Source: SKVR01 sp037441525
GTDB lineage: Bacteria; Bacteroidota; Bacteroidia; Bacteroidales; UBA7960
Length of the DNA stretch: 64,000 nt
Direction: 5' to 3'
NCBI GenBank assembly: GCA_037441525.1
Contig: JBBISA010000013.1
Coordinates: 3,550 to 67,549, forward strand
Shown: piece by piece, positions 43,094 through 50,720 of the stretch
Position numbering within the stretch: position 1 is the first letter of the stretch
Layout of the letters: the number at the start of each line of letters is the position of its first letter
Made by a program: the position numbers and the translations under genes
The notes under the pieces: generated by a model
What the model was told of the DNA's origin: nothing
Databases searched by the model: none
The model's input: only the letters and a program-made list of their open reading frames with translations

Positions 43094-45229
43094 CTATTCT
43101 TCTTCCTGTTGTTCTGCTTCGTAAGCTTTGAGGAGTTTGTCCTGAACATCGGTTGGTACCTGCTGGTATTCGGCGTACTTCATTCCGTACATACCACGAC
43201 CACTGGTAAGTGAGCTAAGGGTGGTAGAGAACTTATTCATTTCGGCCAGGGGTACCTTCGCCTTTATCTTCTGATAGTTTCCTTCAGAATCCATCCCCAT
43301 AATAATGGCGCGGCGACCCTGCAGATCGGTCATAACATCACCCATCTTTTCTTCCGGTACCATCACATCCACATCGTAAATGGGTTCGAGGATTTTGGGT
43401 CCGGCGTTTTTAAAGGCTTCTTTAAAAGCATTACGACCGGCAAGTTTAAAAGAAATTTCGTTGGAGTCAACCGGATGCATCTTACCATCGTAGACGTTTA
43501 CCACGATATCACGGGCATAGGAACCGGTAAGCGGGCCCTCTTCCATTTTCTCCATAATCCCTTTCAGAATAGCAGGCATAAAACGTGCGTCGATGGATCC
43601 ACCTACGATACAACTGTTAAATACAAGCCTGCCGCCCCAGTCGAGCTGATGAACGTCCTGGCCGCGCACCGGGAATTCGGTTTGATTGGACATCCCTTCA
43701 TAATAAGGTTCAATCATCATGTGAACTTCACCAAACTGACCAGCACCACCTGATTGTTTCTTATGGCGATACATTGACTTGGCGCTCTTGGTAATGGTTT
43801 CGCGGTAAGGAATTTTGGGGGAGAAATACTCGATTGCGACCTTGTTAATGTTCTCAATCATCCATTTTGCCACGTTCAGATGAAGCTCGCCCTGCCCTGA
43901 AATAATTACCTGACGAAGTTCCTTGGAGTGTTCGTAAACCAGTGTTGGGTCAATGCTGTTCATTTCCTTAAGAACTCCGGCAAGTTTTTCTTCCTCTGCA
44001 GTATTTTTGGCTTTAACCGCCTGGCGGATTTTGGGTTCAGGGAATACTATGCGTGCAACTGCAAGACCCTGGTTTTTTGATGTGGTAAGGGTTGTGTTGG
44101 TTTTGCTGTCTTTGAGTTTTATAGTAGCTGCAATGTCGCCGGCAACCACTTTTTCGAGTTTCTGACGGTTCTTTCCAGCAACCGCAAATAGCTGCGATAA
44201 TCTTTCCTTTGAACCAGATGTGCTGTTAACAAGGTCAATGGCTTCTGTGAGGGTGCCATCATATACCTTAAAGAATGAAATTTCGCCAAGGTGCGGTTCT
44301 ACCTGGGTTTTGAAAATAAATGCAGTTGCCTGTCCATTGGCGTCGAAAGCAACGTCCTTGCCTTCAGTAGTTTTTTCGCGGGTAACTTCGTTGGGTGAGG
44401 GAAGGTTGGACGAAGCAAATTCAAGGAACCTGCCTACTCCCTGGTTGTTCTTGGCAGAAATGCAGAACAGCGGGAACATGGTGCGGGTTGCAATCCCTTT
44501 CCGGATACCTTGTGAAAGTTCTTCTGCCGTTAGCGTTCCGTTTTCGAAAAAGGTTTCCATAAGTGCTTCGTCGCTTTCAGCGGCAGCTTCGATGATAGCA
44601 TTTTGAAGTTTTTCGGCCTTGTCTTTTTCTGATGCAGGAATATCGCTGACAACTGGTTTACCTCCGTCTTTGGGGAATTTAAGGAGTTTCATCTCCAATA
44701 CGTCAACCACGCTGTCGAAGCCTATGCCTGCATTGATGGGGAACTGTGCAGCAATAACCTTTTCGCCAAATTGCGATTTCAATTGCCTGAGACACTCATC
44801 GAAATTAGCTTTTTCATGATCGAGCTGGTTAAGAAGGAAAACGGCAGGTTTTTCAAGTCTGGCAATTTGCCTCCACGATATTTCGGTACCTACTTCCACG
44901 CCATTCTGAGCGTTCACAATCATTACAGCTGTATCGGCCACTTTAAGGGCCGCAATCACTTCCCCCACAAAATCGTCGAATCCGGGGGTGTCGATAATAT
45001 TAATTTTTTTACCGGCAACTTCTGCGTACAGTACAGTTGAAAAAACGGAAGCCTGACGTTCGAGTTCAATTTCGCGGTGGTCTGAAACAGAACTTTTATC
45101 ATCTACAGAACCTCTACGATTAATAACTCCACCTTCAAATAACATGGCCTCGGCCACAGTCGTTTTTCCGGCTTTTGTTCCGCCGGTTAATGCAATGTTT
45201 TTGATTTCGTTTGTTTGATATACTTTCAT
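43094..45229 (-). CDS. fusA2: EF-G2-type elongation factor with degenerate GTPase motifs
   Basis: 711 residues with the full EF-G domain order (G, II, III, IV, V): domain IV has YRHKKQSGGAGQFGEVHMMIEP and the LDWGGRLVFNSCIVGGSI region, domain V has GRRAIIMGMD and LTSGRGMY. The G domain is altered: the P-loop is GGTKAGKTT (lacking the usual His-x-Asp of GHxDxGKTT), the switch I ERGITI is ERQASV (57-62), and the G3 motif DTPGHVD is DTPGFDD with F84 in place of the catalytic His. The G4 motif is NQLDH. This matches the Bacteroidota EF-G paralog EF-G2, for which translocation without GTP hydrolysis has been reported in Bacteroides. The housekeeping EF-G gene is not in the window. Symbol given by that resemblance. 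Confidence 0.88.
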   Translation of the reverse strand: MKVYQTNEIKNIALTGGTKAGKTTVAEAMLFEGGVINRRGSVDDKSSVSDHREIELERQASVFSTVLYAEVAGKKINIIDTPGFDDFVGEVIAALKVADTAVMIVNAQNGVEVGTEISWRQIARLEKPAVFLLNQLDHEKANFDECLRQLKSQFGEKVIAAQFPINAGIGFDSVVDVLEMKLLKFPKDGGKPVVSDIPASEKDKAEKLQNAIIEAAAESDEALMETFFENGTLTAEELSQGIRKGIATRTMFPLFCISAKNNQGVGRFLEFASSNLPSPNEVTREKTTEGKDVAFDANGQATAFIFKTQVEPHLGEISFFKVYDGTLTEAIDLVNSTSGSKERLSQLFAVAGKNRQKLEKVVAGDIAATIKLKDSKTNTTLTTSKNQGLAVARIVFPEPKIRQAVKAKNTAEEEKLAGVLKEMNSIDPTLVYEHSKELRQVIISGQGELHLNVAKWMIENINKVAIEYFSPKIPYRETITKSAKSMYRHKKQSGGAGQFGEVHMMIEPYYEGMSNQTEFPVRGQDVHQLDWGGRLVFNSCIVGGSIDARFMPAILKGIMEKMEEGPLTGSYARDIVVNVYDGKMHPVDSNEISFKLAGRNAFKEAFKNAGPKILEPIYDVDVMVPEEKMGDVMTDLQGRRAIIMGMDSEGNYQKIKAKVPLAEMNKFSTTLSSLTSGRGMYGMKYAEYQQVPTDVQDKLLKAYEAEQQEEE

Positions 45230-45340
45230 TTTAAATAAATTTTATAGAATTTGTATAATACTACAATTCAGGTGATTATAAGGCGTGAAAAAAGTTGCTA
45301 AAGTTATGAAAAAACTGCTAAGTTGTGCTATCAGACCATT

Positions 45341-46255
45341 CTAAAATTTAAATTCCATAAGGCTTGCAAATTCATCGAGGCGTTTCTGAACCAAGGCTGG
45401 GTTTAGTTGGGTAAGCATGTCGGTACCGAATTTCTCAACGCAGAAACTTGCCATTGCCGAACCGAATATAACCGCTCTTTTCATATTATCGAAACTGAGA
45501 TCATTTGTTTTTGCCAGGTATCCCATAAACCCTCCGGCAAAAGTATCGCCAGCACCGGTGGGGTCGAAAACATCTTCGAGAGGCAATGCCGGGGCAAAGA
45601 ACATGCGGTTTTGATGAAACAGCAATGCGCCATGCTCCCCTTTTTTCACAATCAGGAATTTAGGCCCCATGGTCAGAATTTTATGGGCAGCTTTCACCAG
45701 GGAGTGCTCGCCAGAAAGCTGACGGGCCTCTTCATCGTTAACCGTAAGCACATCAACCATGGAAAGTACGTCGAGCAAATCGTCAAGAGCAATATCCATC
45801 CAAAAATTCATGGTGTCCATGCATATAAGGTCAGGACGACGGGTCATCTGACCAATCACTTTTTTCTGGATGGCCGGGGTAAGATTGCCCAGCATAAGGT
45901 ACCGGCTTGTTTTGTAACTTTCTGGCAAAACAGGGTCGAAATCGGCCAGCACGTTTAAATCGGTAACCAGGGTATCGCGCATATTCATATTCTGGTGGTA
46001 GCGTCCAGCCCAGAAAAAGGTTTTGCTGTCGGGCACTACCCTGATCCCTTGTGTGTCTATTCCCCGCTGGTTAAGCAATTGCAGCCAGGCGTCAGGAAAA
46101 TCGCCTCCTACCACCGAAACAATGCGAATATCATTGATAAGATGACTTGCCGACAAACCAATGTAGGTGCCTGCGCCACCAAGTATCTTTCCCGACTTGC
46201 CAAAGGGGGTTTCCACCTCGTCGAAAGCAACGGTTCCAACAACCAGTAAACTCAT
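45341..46255 (-). CDS. PfkB-family carbohydrate kinase
   Basis: 304 residues from the ATG at 46255 (SLLVVGTVAFDEVETPFG); an 11-codon longer frame is not needed. The ribokinase-like fold shows GGAGTYIGLSASHL near 26-39, TVNDEEARQLSG near 171, and the anion-hole/catalytic motif DPTGAGDTFAGG with catalytic Asp at about 237. It phosphorylates a sugar or nucleoside; the absence of a neighbouring pathway leaves the substrate open. Promoter box TATCTTTG lies 31 nt upstream. Confidence 0.92.
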   Translation of the reverse strand: MSLLVVGTVAFDEVETPFGKSGKILGGAGTYIGLSASHLINDIRIVSVVGGDFPDAWLQLLNQRGIDTQGIRVVPDSKTFFWAGRYHQNMNMRDTLVTDLNVLADFDPVLPESYKTSRYLMLGNLTPAIQKKVIGQMTRRPDLICMDTMNFWMDIALDDLLDVLSMVDVLTVNDEEARQLSGEHSLVKAAHKILTMGPKFLIVKKGEHGALLFHQNRMFFAPALPLEDVFDPTGAGDTFAGGFMGYLAKTNDLSFDNMKRAVIFGSAMASFCVEKFGTDMLTQLNPALVQKRLDEFASLMEFKF

Positions 46256-46285
46256 AATTCTTTGCTGTTTAAATTTTGGAAGTTG

Positions 46286-46293
46286 CAAAGATA
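46286..46293 (-). promoter_or_regulatory. -7 box of the PfkB kinase gene
   Basis: The minus strand reads TATCTTTG, identical to the HU -7 box, 31 nt before the ATG at 46255. Confidence 0.5.
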
Positions 46294-46454
46294 TTATTTT
46301 AAATTACTTAACCTATTCTGGTAAATGATAATTTGGGCATCGCTTTCGTGTGGATTGGCCGGGTTTGAATAAAGGGTGAGAACATTGGTTGTTGATGTGA
46401 AAATTATCAGCAACCGGTTTTGGGTTATTACGCTGAATCCCTATACAGCCATTA

Positions 46455-47045
46455 TTATTCCCATTGCAGGCTTTCGATCAGAACTTCAATGTCGCGGGTA
46501 ATAAAATCTATTACCGGCGCCAGCGAATCGTTGTTGGGGGTAACATTAAAATAGAGAGAGCCCCGTAAAAAATGGTTAACACTGTCGGTAACAAAAAACT
46601 GTATTGGAGTTGCCGCTTCTTTCCCTTTGATTATATATACAATGCCATATACCTTGTTATCGGGGTTTTCAAAAAGGCGTTCGGCAAAACCGCTTGCTTT
46701 GGGAATATGCCTGTTTACGAAATTGCGGCCATCTTCAATAAACCCGTTCAACGATTCGCGGGAAGATACCTTTTTATAGCTCATGTGCACAGATGCCTTA
46801 AAGGCGGGGAAATAAATATCGGCCCACCAGGGCTCAGCCCCGGCTCTTCGGTCGGGAATAACCTGGGCATACACGGGGTAGGAAAAGCGATACGGGAAGA
46901 CAGAATCGAAAACCCGATACTCCTTTTCAGGTAAGTCTATTCTGAAATAGGCCCTGGGCAGGGGTGCATGGCCTGGTTCGCAGGAATGTAAAAAGATAAA
47001 AATCACAACTATTACCAGCAAAGTCAACACCAGGTTATTTTTCAT
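46455..47045 (-). CDS. gldD: Gliding motility lipoprotein GldD
   Basis: 196 residues. A lipoprotein signal ends at FLHSC (Cys about 22). The family block PLPRAYFRIDLPEKEYRVFDSVFPYRFSYP follows directly, then PWWADIYFPAFKASVHMSYK and the C-terminal FLRGSLYFNVTPNNDSLAPVIDF. GldD is required for gliding and T9SS function in Bacteroidota, anchored on the periplasmic face. It follows gldE by 126 nt, the usual order. Confidence 0.95.
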   Translation of the reverse strand: MKNNLVLTLLVIVVIFIFLHSCEPGHAPLPRAYFRIDLPEKEYRVFDSVFPYRFSYPVYAQVIPDRRAGAEPWWADIYFPAFKASVHMSYKKVSSRESLNGFIEDGRNFVNRHIPKASGFAERLFENPDNKVYGIVYIIKGKEAATPIQFFVTDSVNHFLRGSLYFNVTPNNDSLAPVIDFITRDIEVLIESLQWE

Positions 47046-47171
47046 GTGTAATTTGTTTTAAAAATAGGATGAATAGATGGTCTCAACTTTGTGGGCATTG
47101 GCATGACAATGTATCATTGGTTTTTTAGGTTTAATGAATCATGCCATTACAAAGGGGGGGGTTGCGATGGT

Positions 47172-48527
47172 TTATGCTGATTGTGAACCCTGGGCAAGAG
47201 TTTGTTTCATTTTTACCCTGATGCGTTTTATCCGGCGGTTATCAACAGCATCAACAATAAGGTCGAACCCTTTGCAGGAAATTTTTTCTCCCTTGAAGGG
47301 GATTTCCTGTTTTATTTCCAGAATAAGTCCGGCCATGGTATCAGCTTCTCCCTTTATTTCATTAAAGCTATTGTAGTCAATCCCGGTTATTTTACAAAAA
47401 TCTTTCAGTAGGGTTCGTCCTTCAAACACATAGGTGTTGGAATCGATTTTTGAAAAAATGGTTTCCTCGATATCAAACTCATCATTAATCTCACCCACAA
47501 TCTCTTCCAGAATATCTTCGAGGGTTATTATTCCCGATGTTCCTCCATACTCATCAACAACAATTGCCATGTGAATCTTCTTTTCCTGAAACTCCTTTAA
47601 AAGGTCGTTAATACGCTTACTTTCAGGGACAAAGAAACAACTTCGTTTCAGTTCGACCCACCTGAATTCAGTACCTGAATCGAGATGGGGCAAAAGGTCC
47701 TTTATATAAAGAATTCCGGTTACATTGTCGAAATTGTCGCGATATACGGGAATACGGCTGTAGCCGGCATCTACAATAATTTTAATCAACTCGGTAAACA
47801 GCGTGCTTTCTTCAACAGCCACAACATCCATGCGGCTTTTCATAATTTCGCGGGCGTAAATCTTACTAAATTGTACTATACCATATAACAATTGCTTATC
47901 ATCTTCCATAGATTCCTCGTCGTGGGTAATTTCAATGGCGTGCGAAAGTTCGTCGGCACTCAGACCTGCTCTTTTCACTTCAATCCTTTTATCAATAAAA
48001 TCGGTTGACCTCACCAGCAATGAACTTAGCGGGTTAAAAATCCGTCGCAAAACAATCATGGTTCCAGCCAATGCAAACGCAAACGGAAGGGCATTCTGAG
48101 TGGCATACACTTTGGGCAATACTTCGGCAAATAACAGAATTAAAAAAGTAACCAGTACTACCTGCACCACAAACCCCAACACCCTGTATTCTTCAAAATT
48201 GAATACAATCCCACTAATAATTGTGGAAAGAATAATTACCGCAATATTAACTACATTATTGGTTATCAGAATAGTAGCAAGCAGTTTTTTGGGTTTTTCC
48301 ATCAGATCAAGAATCCGTCGTGAACGATGTGTGTCATCGTTGCGCAGATCGTCGAGCTGAGAAGGTTTTAGGGAAAAGAAAGCAATTTCGGAACCGGAAA
48401 CCAGGGCTGAAAGGATGAGCAGCACCAACATGGCCAGTAAGGCCACTCCTGCTTCGGCATTAAATGAATTGAAAAAGTTTAATATTACAGAAACAGACCA
48501 CGAATAAGGCTCAGGTGTATCTTCCAA
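47172..48527 (-). CDS. gldE: Gliding motility-associated protein GldE (CBS/CorC domain), TTG start
   Basis: 451 residues. An N-terminal DUF21/CNNM membrane domain (segments near 28-48, 88-110, 117-137 and 148-168) is followed by two CBS domains (about 215-345: REIMKSRMDVVAVEE and AIVVDEYGGTSGIITLEDILEEIVGEI) and a C-terminal CorC_HlyC domain. The fit with the CorC/GldE family is strong, and the pairing with gldD identifies it as GldE. The start appears to be TTG at 48527: no ATG lies close by in frame, and the residues before the first membrane segment are as long as in relatives. A promoter overlaps the divergent one of the nucleotidyltransferase gene. Confidence 0.93.
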   Translation of the reverse strand: MEDTPEPYSWSVSVILNFFNSFNAEAGVALLAMLVLLILSALVSGSEIAFFSLKPSQLDDLRNDDTHRSRRILDLMEKPKKLLATILITNNVVNIAVIILSTIISGIVFNFEEYRVLGFVVQVVLVTFLILLFAEVLPKVYATQNALPFAFALAGTMIVLRRIFNPLSSLLVRSTDFIDKRIEVKRAGLSADELSHAIEITHDEESMEDDKQLLYGIVQFSKIYAREIMKSRMDVVAVEESTLFTELIKIIVDAGYSRIPVYRDNFDNVTGILYIKDLLPHLDSGTEFRWVELKRSCFFVPESKRINDLLKEFQEKKIHMAIVVDEYGGTSGIITLEDILEEIVGEINDEFDIEETIFSKIDSNTYVFEGRTLLKDFCKITGIDYNSFNEIKGEADTMAGLILEIKQEIPFKGEKISCKGFDLIVDAVDNRRIKRIRVKMKQTLAQGSQSA

Positions 48528-48552
48528 GGTAAATATTGCTTTGATTTATTTG

Positions 48553-48585
48553 CAAAAGTAATACAAAAATGATCAAAAAATCAAC
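48553..48585 (-). promoter_or_regulatory. Promoter of gldE-gldD
   Basis: On the minus strand GTTG (48582-48585) and TACTTTTG (48553-48560) are spaced 21 nt, fitting the Bacteroidota consensus. The -7 box lies 26 nt before the TTG start of gldE. Confidence 0.55.
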
Positions 48586-48588
48586 CCA

Positions 48589-48620
48589 TTGTGTTGGGCA
48601 TGGATTTCGGTTTAAATTTG
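48589..48620 (+). promoter_or_regulatory. Promoter of the nucleotidyltransferase gene
   Basis: TTG (48589-48591) and TAAATTTG (48613-48620) are spaced 21 nt, about 50 nt before the ATG at 48670. The -33 element lies back to back with that of gldE. Confidence 0.55.
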
Positions 48621-48669
48621 CAACATAGCTGCAACCCATCAAAAAACGGGCTAACACCCACCTTGAAGC

Positions 48670-49779
48670 ATGAATAAAGCGCAAACTTATTTCTTTACCG
48701 GGCAGTTGCTCTCGCTCGACTGGCAGCCGCAAAACAGGGAAATGGTTGCCGGTAATTTAAAAAATGGCCAGATAAACTGGAAGGGATGGATGCAGCTGGG
48801 AAGCGACAACCTGATTCTGCCATCCGTGTTTCTTGCATTAAAGCGTCACCAGCTTGAAGAACTTGTTCCTAATGGCTTTGGAGAAACCCTGGCCGAAATT
48901 CTGGAACTTAACCGGCAAAGAAATATAAATGTGCTGCAACTTCTTGATTTTGTGTCCGGACAATTGTCATCACACTCCATTGATTTTATTGTGATGAAAG
49001 GAGTGGGCAATATGGTGGATGGATTGTATTCCGATCCAGGTGAGCGCATAACTTATGACCTGGATGTATTGGTTGAACCTGGTAAAATGGTTGATGCTGC
49101 CAGCATACTAATGAGTCATGATTTTATGCCACGCAAAAAATTCAACCCAACAGCCCTGGCCTCAACCATGCATTACCCCATATTGTTGCGCGAAGATTTT
49201 GCGGCTGGCGTGGAGATTCACTGCGAACCAACACAATATCTATACTCCGAAAAGTTTACATCCCAAAGGGTTTTCGCCAGCAGCATCACTGCCACGAAAA
49301 ATAAACACTTCAGGGTAATGGGCTATCGGGAGCGAATCATACATAATTTTCTGCATGGCCAACTAATGCATCATGGCCATTGGCATGCAAATGTTTCGCT
49401 ACGCGACCTTTACGACCTGTTGCTATTATCGGGTAAAGAAAATCTTCAGGATACCTTTAATAATTATAACCACTTTACATCCAGGTCAAGCGCCTATCTG
49501 CATCTTTATTATAAGGTTTTTGGTCTGGAAACACCTGAAGATTTGGTGAATACAAAAAGGGGAGTCTTCTTTATGAAAAGGCATCAGCAGGTTCTTTCTT
49601 TTTCAAGGAAGGGTCTGAAACGGTATCTGCTTATGTGGCTGTTATTTCAGAAATACATTTTGCTCCCGATGCGCATGTTGGTAAACCCAAGGGCGCGAAA
49701 TTATGTTTTCAGCAGGTTAACCGATCGATGCTGGTACAAGAGCCATTTTGAGGCGATGGTCAGGGCATTCAGCCGGTAG
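48670..49779 (+). CDS. Nucleotidyltransferase-family protein (NTP_transf_5 type)
   Basis: 369 residues. The family pattern is a helical N-terminal part followed by FIVMKGVGNMVDGLYSDPGERITYDLDVLV (about 106-135) with the Lys-Gly pair at 110-111 and the Asp-x-Asp metal site at D130/D132, then the EIHCEPTQYLY segment (about 177) and a helical C-terminus rich in His, Tyr and basic residues. These proteins resemble nucleotidyltransferases that often accompany peptide-modification or polysaccharide genes, but no such partner is present here. The last 60 residues are strongly basic. It is divergent from gldE and ends 5 nt before the convergent deoC stop. Confidence 0.78.
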   Translation: MNKAQTYFFTGQLLSLDWQPQNREMVAGNLKNGQINWKGWMQLGSDNLILPSVFLALKRHQLEELVPNGFGETLAEILELNRQRNINVLQLLDFVSGQLSSHSIDFIVMKGVGNMVDGLYSDPGERITYDLDVLVEPGKMVDAASILMSHDFMPRKKFNPTALASTMHYPILLREDFAAGVEIHCEPTQYLYSEKFTSQRVFASSITATKNKHFRVMGYRERIIHNFLHGQLMHHGHWHANVSLRDLYDLLLLSGKENLQDTFNNYNHFTSRSSAYLHLYYKVFGLETPEDLVNTKRGVFFMKRHQQVLSFSRKGLKRYLLMWLLFQKYILLPMRMLVNPRARNYVFSRLTDRCWYKSHFEAMVRAFSR

Positions 49780-49784
49780 AACTC

Positions 49785-50633
49785 TTAGCCTCGGGCAGCT
49801 TCAATAACCGAATCGACCAGTTTACTGGCCCCGTAACGATAAAGATTATTGTTCAGCCATTCTTTGCCTATAACCTGCTGAGTGAGTGCATAGTAACGCA
49901 TGGCAATATCAACACTTGTAAATCCACCCGCAGGCTTTATCCCGATTCTTTTTCCGGTATTGCGGAAGTGGTCGTTTATGGTTTCGAGCATTACCAGCAT
50001 AGCATGTTCGGTGGCTACCGGCTGAACCTTACCGGTGGATGTTTTAATAAAATCGCCACCAGCATCAATGGCTATCTCGCTGGCCCGGCGAATATTGGTT
50101 GCGGTTTTCAGTTCTCCGGTTTCAAGGATCACTTTTAGATGGGCCGAACCACATGCCTCCTTAATAGCGGCAATTTCGTCGAATACAAGGTTGTACTCAC
50201 CCTGCAGAAATTTCCCGCGCGAGATGACCATATCAATTTCTTCAGCGCCTTGTTCAACGGTGTATTTTACTTCGGCAACTTTAATGTGAATGGGCGATTG
50301 CCCGGCGGGGAAAGCCCCGGCAACTGCTGCAATCCTTATGCCTGTACCTTCAAGAACCCTGCAGGCAGTCTGAACCAATGTGGGATATACACAAACCGCT
50401 GCAACATTGGGCAATCCAAGACCCATGGTGCTTATGCTTTTTCCTTTTTCGCACATATCGGCAACCTTCTGGTCTGTGTCAGCCCCTTCGAGGGTAGTAA
50501 GATCGATCATGCCCATAATAGCAGGAAGAATTTCTCTCTGGTTAAGGGTTTTAATACCGTTTTCTATCAGGGATGCGGCCCTGTCGTTTATTTCCTGGTC
50601 TGAGATTTCGGGCGTGTAGCTATAATTCTTCAT
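49785..50633 (-). CDS. deoC: Deoxyribose-phosphate aldolase
   Basis: 282 residues. TIM-barrel class I aldolase with the Schiff-base lysine in AHLKVILETGELK (about 165-176) and the helper lysine in GDFIKTSTGKV (about 193-203); the acidic residue in EEIDMVISRG (about 131-140) is also present. It splits 2-deoxyribose 5-phosphate into glyceraldehyde 3-phosphate and acetaldehyde, allowing nucleoside catabolism. It lies 87 nt after pheT in the same direction. The N-terminal extension of about 35 residues is longer than in E. coli DeoC and typical of the larger clade. Confidence 0.94.
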   Translation of the reverse strand: MKNYSYTPEISDQEINDRAASLIENGIKTLNQREILPAIMGMIDLTTLEGADTDQKVADMCEKGKSISTMGLGLPNVAAVCVYPTLVQTACRVLEGTGIRIAAVAGAFPAGQSPIHIKVAEVKYTVEQGAEEIDMVISRGKFLQGEYNLVFDEIAAIKEACGSAHLKVILETGELKTATNIRRASEIAIDAGGDFIKTSTGKVQPVATEHAMLVMLETINDHFRNTGKRIGIKPAGGFTSVDIAMRYYALTQQVIGKEWLNNNLYRYGASKLVDSVIEAARG

Positions 50634-50720
50634 ATTACACCTCTTTTGGGTTGAATTATGGTTGTTGTTTGTTGTGATTATATTATTAACAATAAAGAAA
50701 CCAGCATATTACACAAAATA

